49,250 nucleotides of DNA from an uncultured Prevotella sp. (GTDB taxonomy: Bacteria > Bacteroidota > Bacteroidia > Bacteroidales > Bacteroidaceae): assembly GCA_947164965.1 (NCBI GenBank), contig CAMUYR010000024.1:1-49250 (forward strand), in the 5' to 3' direction. The notes beneath the pieces are model-generated. The model made no database searches. It was not told the origin of the DNA and saw nothing but the letters and a program-made list of their open reading frames with translations. The position numbers and the translations under genes are program-made. Below, piece by piece: positions 9,189 to 17,862 of the stretch. Within the stretch, counting starts at the first letter, position 1. Every line of letters starts with the position of its first letter.

Positions 9189-10001
9189 TTACCTCTTTAC
9201 GTCTTCCAGCATTCTTTTTATCTCTCCCATCGCACTATAAGCTGTCACATCCATCTGGGTAGGTGTAATGGCCACATAGCCATGATCCAATGCCCAACGA
9301 TCTGTATCTGTAGCCTCTGGTTCTTCATTCTTATAATGCCCTACCATCCACCAATAGTCATAGCCTCTGGGATGATGAAAACGTGTTGTCTCGTTGTACC
9401 ATGATCCCATTGCCATGCGACACACCTTTACACCCAAATAATCAGAAGATCTGGTTATATTTGACATACTATTCTTACCAGGGAAGTTAACATTCAAGCA
9501 CACCCCCAAAGGCAATCCTTCACTCAGCACTCGTTCAACAATACTTTTTACATACGGTTCCAAAGGTTGGAAGTCAGCATCCTCCCGATGGTCACACAAA
9601 GAGAAAGCCACAGAGGGAATAAACTTCATACACCCTTCCATCGTGACACCCATCGTTCCGGAATAGTGGGTATTCACCGAAGCATTGTCACCATGATTGA
9701 TACCTCCTATCACTAGGTCTGGCTTACGCGGACACAACTCTGCCAATGCCATCTTGACACAGTCAACAGGTGTTCCGTTGCATGACCACACCTCTACTCC
9801 TTCCTCCTGTCGACGACATGTCAGCATCAGGGGAATCGTGGCCGAGAAAGCACAGGCCTGTCCACTGCGAGGTCCTTCAGGTGCACACACCAACACATCG
9901 CCAAAGGGGCGCACCATCTCTATCAGATCGTTGATGCCCTTGGCCTCGTAACCGTCGTCATTTGATATCAATATCAGTGGTTTTACAGCTTCTTGTATCA
10001 T
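9189..10001 (-). CDS. surE: 5'/3'-nucleotidase SurE
   Basis: A 270-residue stationary-phase survival nucleotidase. The metal-binding motif ILISNDDGYEAKGI lies near the N terminus, with GTPVDCVKMAL and GINHGDNASVNTHYSGT following as in characterised SurE proteins. The start at 10001 is chosen because the longer open frame (to 10121) would run through the promoter at 10011-10042, which also leaves a very short leader. It is the first gene of the surE-lpxB-permease-DUF5020 run and is divergent from parA. Confidence 0.93.
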   Translation of the reverse strand: MIQEAVKPLILISNDDGYEAKGINDLIEMVRPFGDVLVCAPEGPRSGQACAFSATIPLMLTCRRQEEGVEVWSCNGTPVDCVKMALAELCPRKPDLVIGGINHGDNASVNTHYSGTMGVTMEGCMKFIPSVAFSLCDHREDADFQPLEPYVKSIVERVLSEGLPLGVCLNVNFPGKNSMSNITRSSDYLGVKVCRMAMGSWYNETTRFHHPRGYDYWWMVGHYKNEEPEATDTDRWALDHGYVAITPTQMDVTAYSAMGEIKRMLEDVKR

Positions 10002-10010
10002 AATTGTCTG

Positions 10011-10042
10011 CAAAAGTACAAAAATATGATGAGTAAACCAAA
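10011..10042 (-). promoter_or_regulatory. Promoter for surE-lpxB run
   Basis: On the minus strand TTTG (10039-10042) and TACTTTTG (10011-10018) are separated by 20 bp. This fits the Bacteroidota consensus and sits immediately upstream of the surE ATG. Confidence 0.7.
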
Positions 10043-10107
10043 AAAAAGGCAGGAAAAGATATAAAAGGGGCCGCAACTGTGAAAAAAAGGAAAAAGTAGG
10101 CGATGCA

Positions 10108-10139
10108 TTTGGCTGACTCACTTTTTATTAGTAACTTTG
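10108..10139 (+). promoter_or_regulatory. Promoter for parA operon
   Basis: TTTG (10108-10111), 20 bp, then TAACTTTG (10132-10139) is a near-perfect Bacteroidota promoter. It leaves a leader of about 25 nt before the parA ATG at 10171. Confidence 0.8.
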
Positions 10140-10170
10140 CAGCTCTATTTAAATAGAAATAAAGACAAAT

Positions 10171-10938
10171 ATGGGAAAGATTATAGCATTAGCCAACCAG
10201 AAAGGCGGCGTGGGCAAAACCACGACGACAATCAACTTGGCTGCCTCATTAGCTACTCTCGAACAGGCTGTTTTGGTAGTAGATGCCGACCCTCAGGCCA
10301 ATGCATCCAGCGGTCTGGGCGTCAATATTCAGGAAGTAGATTGTTCACTTTACGAGTGCATCATCAACAAGACTGACGTACGAGAGGCAATTTATACAAC
10401 AGACATTGAAGGTCTTGACATCATCCCTAGTCACATCGACTTGGTAGGTGCTGAAATTGAGATGCTCAACCTGCCAAACCGTGAACGTATCATTAAAGAT
10501 ATGCTGGGGTCAATCGTTGATGAATATGACTACATTCTGATTGACTGTTCACCTTCACTGGGACTGATCACTGTCAATTCGCTGACAGCTGCTGACTCGG
10601 TAATCATCCCTGTACAGTGCGAATACTTTGCATTGGAGGGTATCTCGAAGTTACTGAACACCATCAAGATTATCAAACAGAAACTGAATCCGAAGTTGGA
10701 GATTGAGGGATTCCTGCTGACCATGTACGATTCCCGTTTGCGTCTGGCTAACCAGATTTACGATGAGGTTAAGCGTCACTTCCAGGAGTTAGTATTCAAG
10801 ACGGTCATCCAGCGTAATGTCAAGTTATCTGAGAGTCCATCACATGGTTTACCCGTCATTCTCTATGACGCAGACTCTACTGGTTCTAAGAACCACCTGG
10901 CATTAGCCAAGGAGATTATTAACAAAAACAGCAAATAG
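10171..10938 (+). CDS. parA: Chromosome partitioning ATPase ParA (Soj)
   Basis: A 255-residue P-loop ATPase of the ParA/MinD class. The deviant Walker A KGGVGKTT (11-18) follows the start, VVDADPQANAS holds the switch aspartate, and DYILIDCSPSLGLIT is the Walker B region. There is no N-terminal DNA-binding extension, so it is the chromosomal Soj type. It works with ParB, encoded 22 bp downstream, in origin segregation. It heads a conserved Bacteroidales gene order with parB, DUF5683, a transglycosylase and relA/spoT. Confidence 0.96.
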   Translation: MGKIIALANQKGGVGKTTTTINLAASLATLEQAVLVVDADPQANASSGLGVNIQEVDCSLYECIINKTDVREAIYTTDIEGLDIIPSHIDLVGAEIEMLNLPNRERIIKDMLGSIVDEYDYILIDCSPSLGLITVNSLTAADSVIIPVQCEYFALEGISKLLNTIKIIKQKLNPKLEIEGFLLTMYDSRLRLANQIYDEVKRHFQELVFKTVIQRNVKLSESPSHGLPVILYDADSTGSKNHLALAKEIINKNSK

Positions 10939-10960
10939 GTAAAAGCTGAAAGCAAGAATT

Positions 10961-11887
10961 ATGGCTGTAAAAAAGAAATATACAAGTCACGTATTAGGTC
11001 GAGGACTCGACGAAATAGGCACAGGACGCGGATTGGACGCTCTGATCGACACGCACAGTGAAGTACACACAGAGGGGTCTTCCAATCTCAACGAGGTAGA
11101 GATAGCTCAGATCGAGCCCAATCCCAACCAGCCTCGTCGTGAGTTCGACCAGGAGGCACTTCAAGAATTGGCTACCAGTATACAGGAGTTGGGAATCATC
11201 CAACCCATTACATTACGTAAGATAGAGGGCGAGAAATACCAGATTATTGCTGGCGAACGCCGTTGGAGAGCCTCTCAACTGGCTGGTCTGCAAAAGATTC
11301 CTGCATACATAGTCACTGTTGAAGACCAGAACGCGATGGAGATGGCGCTTGTAGAGAACATCCAGCGCGAAGACCTAAACGCCATTGAGATTGCCCTGGC
11401 TTACCAACATCTGGCCGATAGTACCGGTATGACACAGGCTCGCATTTCAGAGCGTGTTGGCAAGAGCCGCGCTGCAGTCACCAACTACATGCGATTGCTA
11501 AAACTGCCCGCTCAGGTTCAGATTGCACTGAAGAATCATGAGATAGAGATGGGGCATGCCCGTGCACTGCTTTCCATAGAGAGTCCCACGGAACAAATCA
11601 AACTTTTCAAGGTGGTACAGCAACAGCAACTCTCTGTACGTAAGGTAGAGGAGATGGTGCAGGCTCTGAAGAGTGGCGACGATGTACAAACTGCCAAAGG
11701 CAAGATTGCCTCCAAAGCACAATTACCCAAGGAGTTTGACATTCTGAAAGACCGTCTGTCGCAGTTCTTCCAATCGAAAGTACAAATGACTTGTTCTCCA
11801 AAAGGAAAAGGAAAAATCAGCATTCTCTTCGACAACGAGGAGCAACTGGAACGCATAATGAACGCACTGGACAGTGTGAACAATTAA
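10961..11887 (+). CDS. parB: Chromosome partitioning protein ParB (Spo0J)
   Basis: A 308-residue ParB. Order: a short N-terminal segment with two GRGLD motifs (LGRGLDEIGTGRGLDALID), the CTPase/ParB fold with IEPNPNQPRREFD and the GERRWRA motif, NIQREDLNAIEIA, a helix-turn-helix that binds parS (about 145-215), and a C-terminal dimerisation domain. The repeated GRGLD pair is an oddity, since most ParB proteins have one such ParA-interaction motif. No parS site (TGTTNCACGTGAAACA type) was noticed in the window. Confidence 0.95.
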   Translation: MAVKKKYTSHVLGRGLDEIGTGRGLDALIDTHSEVHTEGSSNLNEVEIAQIEPNPNQPRREFDQEALQELATSIQELGIIQPITLRKIEGEKYQIIAGERRWRASQLAGLQKIPAYIVTVEDQNAMEMALVENIQREDLNAIEIALAYQHLADSTGMTQARISERVGKSRAAVTNYMRLLKLPAQVQIALKNHEIEMGHARALLSIESPTEQIKLFKVVQQQQLSVRKVEEMVQALKSGDDVQTAKGKIASKAQLPKEFDILKDRLSQFFQSKVQMTCSPKGKGKISILFDNEEQLERIMNALDSVNN

Positions 11888-11922
11888 GATTGAAACATTG
11901 AGAATTGAAAGTTCTATATTGA
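11888..11922. repeat. Degenerate 7-bp tandem repeat spanning the DUF5683 gene start
   Basis: Five heptads run from just after the parB stop into the next reading frame: GATTGAA, ACATTGA, GAATTGA, AAGTTCT and ATATTGA. Both candidate TTG start codons of the next gene (11898 and 11919) are inside units of this tract. Confidence 0.5.
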
Positions 11923-12674
11923 GACAATTATGGGTAGTCTTGCTCTTATTGGCAGGACTTAACAGTTATGCCCAACAGAAGGAGCCCACACTGAAAGAAG
12001 TTGCCACGGGCGATAGCATCGGACGCCTGTTGGCTCCCCTTGACTCTGTTGTGGTACAAGACATTCAGCTTATCAACAACGCTGAGCCTACTGCAAAAAC
12101 TAAGCGTGAAGGCCGGTCGGTAGTCGTTGATTCTACACGTGTCCACAAGGTTAAGCGCGACTGGAGCACTTGGAAGCCCGACCCGCAGCGAGCTCTTTGG
12201 TTAGCTCTGGTAATCCCTGGAGGTGGACAGATCTATAACCGCAAATATTGGAAACTGCCCCTCATCTACGGAGGGTTCATGGGCTGCATCTATGCTATGA
12301 CATGGAACAACATGATGTACAAGGACTATTCGCAGGCCTATCTTGACATTTCCGACAAGGATCCAGGCACTTGCAGCTATAATAAATTCCTCCATCTGGG
12401 TGTTGAGATTACGCCCGCCAACGAAGCACGTTGGAAAGAAATCTTCAAAAACCGCAAAGACAAGTATCGCCGTTGGCGCGATTTAAGTTTCTTCGTGATG
12501 ATTGGTGTCTATGCACTTTCTGTTATCGACGCCTATGTCGATGCAGAATTATCTGTATTCGACATCTCCAAGGATCTTAGCCTTAAGGTGGAACCTGCAG
12601 TCATTCCCAACCATGGTGGTGGCAATCCTTTACAAGCACAATCGCTGGGTGTCAACTGCAGTCTTAACTTTTAA
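11898..12674 (+). CDS. DUF5683 domain-containing membrane protein
   Basis: A 258-residue protein (251 if the second TTG at 11919 is used). A signal peptide or N-terminal anchor is visible (LRQLWVVLLLLAGLNSYAQ), then a charged linker, then the DUF5683 domain from about residue 92, starting KPDPQRALWLALVIPGGGQIYNR and containing two hydrophobic segments. No ATG is available near the start; both options are TTG codons lying in a heptad repeat. Its constant place between parB and a cell-wall lytic enzyme suggests an envelope role, but no function is known. Confidence 0.8.
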   Translation: MRIESSILRQLWVVLLLLAGLNSYAQQKEPTLKEVATGDSIGRLLAPLDSVVVQDIQLINNAEPTAKTKREGRSVVVDSTRVHKVKRDWSTWKPDPQRALWLALVIPGGGQIYNRKYWKLPLIYGGFMGCIYAMTWNNMMYKDYSQAYLDISDKDPGTCSYNKFLHLGVEITPANEARWKEIFKNRKDKYRRWRDLSFFVMIGVYALSVIDAYVDAELSVFDISKDLSLKVEPAVIPNHGGGNPLQAQSLGVNCSLNF

Positions 12675-12691
12675 ACAAAAACAACTATTAT

Positions 12692-14053
12692 ATGAAGATA
12701 AAGAGTAACACTTACGAAAAGGTAAGAAAAACGGTGAAATGGTTTTTAGCCCTTTACCTTCTTTTATTCCTTCCGCTGGCAATGTCTGCACAGACTATTG
12801 TGGAAGAGGATGAAGACATAGAAGATGACGAAGACGAAATCGTGGTCACCGACCAGACAGGCAACGAAGAAGTCATTGAGTTTCCTGAGGCTATGACCTT
12901 TGATCTCGACTCGCTGCTCAATGAATATATGGCGAAAACCTATCTCGACGGGCCTGCCGACTGTGACATGGGTAAGGGCAACCCCACCTATGAACGTGAG
13001 GACTATGTAGACCGTCTGTTCCGTCTTCCTTCTGTTATGGAGATGGCTTATAACGATGTCGTACAGAAATTCATTGATCGCTATAGCGGTCGTCTACGTC
13101 ATAGTATTAGCTATATGCTAGGGGCATCCAATTTCTATATGCCCATCTTCGAAGAGGCCTTGGAAGCTTATCAGCTTCCCTTGGAACTGAAATATCTGCC
13201 TGTCATCGAGTCGGCTCTGAATCCTAGAGCTGTCAGTCGTGTTGGTGCTACGGGATTGTGGCAGTTTATGCTTGGTACCGGTAAACAATACGGATTGCAA
13301 GTCAACTCCCTCATCGATGAGCGTCGCGATCCTGTTAAGGCATCCTATGCAGCAGCCAGATATCTGAATGATCTCTATAAGATTTTCGGTGACTGGAATC
13401 TGGTGATTGCCGCCTATAACTGTGGTCCTGGTAATATCATTAAGGCCATCCACCGTGCAGGCAACGAGAATAAGGACTACTGGCATATCTATCCTTACCT
13501 GCCCCGCGAAACGCGTGGTTATGTTCCTGCCTTTATAGCAGCCAACTACATTATGACCTACTACTCGCTGCATAATATCTGCCCCATGACCACCCGTTTG
13601 CCTGCTAAGACAGACACGGTTGTTGTGAAGCGCAACGTCCATCTGCAGCAGGTTGCAGAAGTGGTAGGCATCGACATCGACATGCTGCGCTCACTCAATC
13701 CCATGTATCGACGCGACATTGTTCCTGGCGCCTCTGAGCCTTCCCCCATTCGTCTGCCACAATCAGAAGTAGGCAAGTTCATCGACCTGGAAGATTCGAT
13801 CTATAACTACAGAGCCAGCGAACTGTTGACAAATCGTGCTGAAGTGGAAGTAAGAGACGATGTGCCTACCTATTACCATAAGAGTAAACGATATACACGT
13901 GGTAAGAAAGCGCGTGCTGGCAGAGGTCGTAAGGCACGTGCTGGCAGAAATGCTCGTGTCAGCAGCCGCAAAGCCCGTGCTACCAGTAAGAAGGCACGTG
14001 GTAGAGTTAGGTCTAAGTCAAAGAGCACCAGTCGCAAGAAGAGACGCAGGTAA
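12692..14053 (+). CDS. MltD-like lytic transglycosylase with LysM and basic tail
   Basis: A 453-residue envelope protein that should cleave peptidoglycan glycan strands. An N-terminal hydrophobic segment (about 15-33) is followed by an acidic stretch (38-50), the SLT domain with the catalytic Glu173 in VIESALNPRAVS, ATGLWQFM and NLVIAAYNCGPGN, then one LysM-like repeat (about 309-357). The last 57 residues (from about 397) are almost only Lys, Arg, Ser, Gly and Ala with a KARAGR-type repeat, unusual for this family. It lies 17 bp after the DUF5683 gene. Confidence 0.9.
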   Translation: MKIKSNTYEKVRKTVKWFLALYLLLFLPLAMSAQTIVEEDEDIEDDEDEIVVTDQTGNEEVIEFPEAMTFDLDSLLNEYMAKTYLDGPADCDMGKGNPTYEREDYVDRLFRLPSVMEMAYNDVVQKFIDRYSGRLRHSISYMLGASNFYMPIFEEALEAYQLPLELKYLPVIESALNPRAVSRVGATGLWQFMLGTGKQYGLQVNSLIDERRDPVKASYAAARYLNDLYKIFGDWNLVIAAYNCGPGNIIKAIHRAGNENKDYWHIYPYLPRETRGYVPAFIAANYIMTYYSLHNICPMTTRLPAKTDTVVVKRNVHLQQVAEVVGIDIDMLRSLNPMYRRDIVPGASEPSPIRLPQSEVGKFIDLEDSIYNYRASELLTNRAEVEVRDDVPTYYHKSKRYTRGKKARAGRGRKARAGRNARVSSRKARATSKKARGRVRSKSKSTSRKKRRR

Positions 14054-14098
14054 AACTGTCGTATATAATATAATAAGGTATAGAAAGGGGAAAGGACT

Positions 14099-16360
14099 AT
14101 GGATGAGGACATGATGCGTGAAGCCGCGGATGACAAGCTGATCAATGATGCGTTCCAACGTTTACTGGACAATTATCTGTCATCACGCCACCGTAAGAAG
14201 GTGGACATCATCACTAAGGCATTCAACTTTGCACGACAAGCACATAAAGGCGTGCGAAGACTGAGTGGCGAGCCTTATATCATGCACCCTATCGCTGTTG
14301 CCCAGATTGCCTGTGAAGAGGTTGGACTGGGTTCCACGAGTATCTGTGCCGCCCTGTTGCACGATGTGGTGGAGGATACCGACTATACCACAGAGGATAT
14401 TGCTAACATCTTCGGTCCGAAGATTGCTCAGATTGTCGATGGACTGACCAAGATCTCCGGTGGTATCTTTGGTGAGCAGGCTTCTGCCCAGGCAGAAAAC
14501 TTCAAGAAACTGCTGCTCACCATGAGTGAGGATATCCGTGTCATCCTGATTAAGATATGTGACCGCCTGCATAACATGCGCACGCTGGAATCACAGCCTG
14601 CCAACAAACAGTATAAGATTGCCGGTGAGACGCTGTACATCTATGCACCACTGGCTAACCGACTAGGACTCAACAAGATAAAATCTGAACTTGAGAACCT
14701 CAGCTTCCAATATGAGCACCCGGAGGAATATGCCAATATCAAATCAAAGCTGGCATCTACAGAGGCTCAACGTCATGAACTCTTTGATGAGTTTGCTGTG
14801 CCCATTGAGGTAGAATTACAGAAGATGGGCATCAAATATGTCATCAAGGAGCGCATCAAGACCCCCTACTCCATTTGGACCAAGATGCAGAACAAACATG
14901 TGTCGTTCGACGAAATCTATGACATCCTGGCTGTTCGCATCATTTTCACCCCTAAAGACCGCGAAGAGGAAGTCAACGAATGTTTTAAGATTTACGTGGC
15001 TATCTCGAAGATTTATAAAAGTCATCCCGACCGTCTGCGCGACTGGCTCTCCCACCCTAAGGCCAATGGCTATCAGGCTCTGCATGTCACCCTGATGTCG
15101 AAGCAGGGACGATGGATTGAGGTACAGATCCGTTCTGACCGTATGGACGAGATTGCGGAACAGGGATTTGCAGCCCACTGGAAATACAAGGAGGGTGTCG
15201 ACGACGAGTACACGGAGGATGAGAACGAGCTCAACGACTGGTTGCGCACCATCAAGGAGATTCTGGACGATCCACAGCCTGATGCTATGGACTTCCTCGA
15301 TGCCATCAAACTCAACCTCTTCGCTTCCGAGATATTCGTCTTCACACCCAAGGGAGAAATCAAGACCATGCCTGCAGGCTGTACTGCCTTAGACTTTGCC
15401 TTCAGCATTCATACATTCTTAGGTTCCCACTGCATCGGTGCCAAGGTTAATCATAAGCTGGTACCCCTCAGCCATAAGCTGCAAAGCGGAGACCAGGTGG
15501 AGATTCTGACTTCTAAGTCGCAACACGTGCAGCCTTCATGGATTAACTTCGTATCGACAGCCAAGGCAAAGGGAAAGATTCAGGCCATTCTACGTCGTAA
15601 CGGACGAGAGATGCAGAAAAAGGGAGAAGAGCTGTTCCAGGAGTTTTGTAAGAAGCATGGTATTGAAAATATCCAAGCTGCCACCGATCAACTGCTAGAA
15701 CTGCATGAGTCTCGCAATCGCGAGGACTTCTATCAGTCCCTTGGCGAAAAAACTATTCTCTTAGGTGAGAAAGACATTGATGAACTTCAGAACAAAACCT
15801 CAGCGGGCGATGTCAAAGGATGGCGCAAGCTGGTACCATTCCTGGGGCGCAGCAAGGCCAAGAAAGAGGAGGAACAGCAGGAGCTCTTCGTGGTTCCAGA
15901 GAAGTTCAACCGCAAGAAGCCTATCTTCATCGACGACAATAACATCACGCAGTATAAGTTCAAGCACTGCTGCCACCCCATTCCTGGTGACGATATTCTT
16001 GGCTTCATCGATGGCAAGCACCAAATAGAGATCCACAAGCGTGCTTGTCCTGTAGCTGCCAAGTTGAAGGCCAGCTTCGGCAATCGCATACTCGATGCCA
16101 AGTGGGATATGCACAAACGTCTGTTCTTCGATGCTACCATACGCCTGCAAGGCATCGATCGTGTGGGTATGCTCATGGATATATGTGGCATCATCTCCAG
16201 CCAAATGAACGTCAACATCCACCGTCTTACTATCACATCAGAAGATGGTATGTTCGACGGCTCTATCGAATTGCGTGTCCACGATCGTGATGACGTCAAG
16301 AATATTATGGTCAACCTGAAGAAGATAGAGGACATCAAGGACGTAACACAAATCATATAA
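14099..16360 (+). CDS. Bifunctional (p)ppGpp synthetase/hydrolase RelA/SpoT
   Basis: A 753-residue long RSH protein controlling the stringent response. It has an HD hydrolase domain with His63, His88-Asp89, Glu92-Asp93 and Asp155 (ICDRLHNMRT), so hydrolase activity is expected. A synthetase domain contains YSIWTKM and GYQALHVTLM, followed by a TGS domain (KGEIKTMPAGCTALDFAF), a zinc-finger-like segment (KHCCHPIPGD) and a C-terminal ACT domain (about 680-753). With both catalytic sites intact it is a Rel/SpoT type, and no second RSH gene is visible in the window. It ends the conserved par run. Confidence 0.95.
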   Translation: MDEDMMREAADDKLINDAFQRLLDNYLSSRHRKKVDIITKAFNFARQAHKGVRRLSGEPYIMHPIAVAQIACEEVGLGSTSICAALLHDVVEDTDYTTEDIANIFGPKIAQIVDGLTKISGGIFGEQASAQAENFKKLLLTMSEDIRVILIKICDRLHNMRTLESQPANKQYKIAGETLYIYAPLANRLGLNKIKSELENLSFQYEHPEEYANIKSKLASTEAQRHELFDEFAVPIEVELQKMGIKYVIKERIKTPYSIWTKMQNKHVSFDEIYDILAVRIIFTPKDREEEVNECFKIYVAISKIYKSHPDRLRDWLSHPKANGYQALHVTLMSKQGRWIEVQIRSDRMDEIAEQGFAAHWKYKEGVDDEYTEDENELNDWLRTIKEILDDPQPDAMDFLDAIKLNLFASEIFVFTPKGEIKTMPAGCTALDFAFSIHTFLGSHCIGAKVNHKLVPLSHKLQSGDQVEILTSKSQHVQPSWINFVSTAKAKGKIQAILRRNGREMQKKGEELFQEFCKKHGIENIQAATDQLLELHESRNREDFYQSLGEKTILLGEKDIDELQNKTSAGDVKGWRKLVPFLGRSKAKKEEEQQELFVVPEKFNRKKPIFIDDNNITQYKFKHCCHPIPGDDILGFIDGKHQIEIHKRACPVAAKLKASFGNRILDAKWDMHKRLFFDATIRLQGIDRVGMLMDICGIISSQMNVNIHRLTITSEDGMFDGSIELRVHDRDDVKNIMVNLKKIEDIKDVTQII

Positions 16361-16388
16361 GTCAACTAAACAAACTACATCTATATTT

Positions 16389-17348
16389 ATGAAACGAATC
16401 ATCTGTTTGATTTGCATCCTCTGTGGGCTAACTGTCGCAGAGGCAAAGAGTTACGACAATCCCGACACTATCTTTGTCGCCCGCGATGGCACTGGCGAGT
16501 TTCGTAATATCAGCGATGCCGTCGAGGTATGTCGTGCATTCATGGAATACCATAAGGTTATCTTCGTTAAACGTGGCACGTATAAAGAGAAACTCATCAT
16601 TCCCCAGAGTCTCACCAATATCGAGATCTGTGGCGAAGACCGCGATAACACCATCATCACGTGGGATGATCATGCCAACATCAATAAGATGGGTACCTTC
16701 CGTACCTACACACTTAAGATACAAGGATCACGCATTACCCTTAAGAATATTACTGTCGAGAACAACTCTGCCCGACTGGGACAGGCTGTGGCACTACATA
16801 CTGAAGGTGACGAGCTGACTTTCTTGAATTGTCGCTTTTTAGGTCATCAGGACACCATTTATACGGGCAACGCCAAGACACGTCTCTTCTTCCGTAATTG
16901 CTTTATCGAAGGCACTACCGATTTTATCTTCGGCCCTTCTACAGCATGGTTTGAACAGTGCGACATCCTGTGCAAGGCTAATTCTTACATCACTGCCGCT
17001 TCCACACCCAAAGATGTGCCTTTTGGCTATATCTTCAACCGTTGTAGTATCAAGGCAGACAAGGGTGTCAGCAAGGTATACTTGGGACGCCCTTGGCGCG
17101 ACTATGGCTATACTCTCTTTATGAATTGTGAGTTACCACGCGAAATTCTTCCTGAGGGTTGGCATCACTGGCGTGAAGAAGCCAAACAAACAGCCCGCTA
17201 TCTGGAGTATAACAATCATGGCGAGGGAGCAGCCACCAACCAACGCGTTCCTTGGAGTAGGCAACTCACAAAAAAAGAGGCCTCGAAGATTACCCCCGAG
17301 GCCGTATTTACCATTCATGATGTCTGGAATATAAAGGTGGACTACTAA
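16389..17348 (+). CDS. Secreted pectinesterase (CE8)
   Basis: A 319-residue carbohydrate esterase of family 8 that removes methyl esters from homogalacturonan. A signal peptide is present (MKRIICLICILCGLTVAEA). The right-handed beta-helix motifs GHQDTIYTG (Asp155) and TTDFIFG (Asp178), and the LGRPWRDYGYT motif with its catalytic-site arginine, are all intact. It lies 28 bp after relA/spoT on the same strand with no obvious separate promoter, and overlaps the convergent MerR gene by 4 bp (17345-17348). It links to pectin breakdown, like the rhamnose-type cluster downstream. Confidence 0.93.
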   Translation: MKRIICLICILCGLTVAEAKSYDNPDTIFVARDGTGEFRNISDAVEVCRAFMEYHKVIFVKRGTYKEKLIIPQSLTNIEICGEDRDNTIITWDDHANINKMGTFRTYTLKIQGSRITLKNITVENNSARLGQAVALHTEGDELTFLNCRFLGHQDTIYTGNAKTRLFFRNCFIEGTTDFIFGPSTAWFEQCDILCKANSYITAASTPKDVPFGYIFNRCSIKADKGVSKVYLGRPWRDYGYTLFMNCELPREILPEGWHHWREEAKQTARYLEYNNHGEGAATNQRVPWSRQLTKKEASKITPEAVFTIHDVWNIKVDY

Positions 17349-17358
17349 AGGTAGTCCA
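17338..17358. terminator. Bidirectional hairpin holding two convergent stop codons
   Basis: An 8-bp perfect stem (TGGACTAC with GTAGTCCA) and a 5-nt loop. The pectinesterase TAA (17346-17348) and the MerR TAG (17345-17347 on the minus strand) lie at the top of the stem and in the loop. No long T run follows, so termination strength is uncertain. Confidence 0.5.
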
Positions 17359-17692
17359 TCTGTTGTTTCAGTGCCTGCAGTTCTTCCCTCACACCAATCA
17401 GTCGTGTGAGCACCTCTGCTTTGCGGTCAGCACCAGTCCTATTGGCATTGATAATCTTCTTGGCAGCAGCCAACTTGAATCCACGCACCTTCACCAGGTT
17501 ATAGATCAGTTTAATTTGTTCAATGTCCTTCTCCGTGTACTGTCGCACCTTTGACGGTCCCGATGTCTTCGGCTTCAGATACGTAAACTCCGTTTCCCAA
17601 TATCTCAGCGTACTCTCATTGAGCCCAAACATGGATGCCACCTCCCGGATGGAGTAGTACGTTTTCAAGTTCTTATTCAAATTCAGTGCCAT
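17345..17692 (-). CDS. MerR family transcriptional regulator
   Basis: A 115-residue DNA-binding protein. The winged helix begins YYSIREVASMFGLNESTLRYWE (positions about 14-35) and continues with RQYTEKDIEQIKLIYNLVK, typical of MerR. It lacks a long effector domain and metal-binding cysteines, as in the short Bacteroidales MerR proteins of unknown signal. The start at 17692 (MALNLNKNLK) is preferred over an upstream in-frame ATG at 17740, because the -7 box lies between them (17712-17719). Confidence 0.88.
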   Translation of the reverse strand: MALNLNKNLKTYYSIREVASMFGLNESTLRYWETEFTYLKPKTSGPSKVRQYTEKDIEQIKLIYNLVKVRGFKLAAAKKIINANRTGADRKAEVLTRLIGVREELQALKQQMDYL

Positions 17693-17711
17693 AATCCTAA
17701 TTATTTTGGTG

Positions 17712-17719
17712 CAAAGATA
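17712..17719 (-). promoter_or_regulatory. Putative -7 element for MerR gene
   Basis: TATCTTTG on the minus strand, 20 bp upstream of the chosen MerR start. A clear -33 box at the right distance was not found. Confidence 0.45.
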
Positions 17720-17799
17720 CAAAAAAATTACAAACATCATATCATCTCACACAATATTTTTTTAACGTAAGGCTTTACGTGAAAAATAGTAAATAAACA

Positions 17800-17831
17800 T
17801 TTGGTGGTTTGCCCGCTTCTTTGTACCTTTG
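17800..17831 (+). promoter_or_regulatory. Promoter for nhaD and sugar cluster
   Basis: TTTG (17800-17803), 20 bp, then TACCTTTG (17824-17831), a near-perfect Bacteroidota promoter 31 bp before the nhaD ATG. No comparable promoter was noticed in the short gaps before the kinase, isomerase, MFS or aldolase genes, so it may drive all six genes to queH. Confidence 0.75.
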
Positions 17832-17862
17832 CATAAAATTCAAATAAAAACAAACTATTAGA

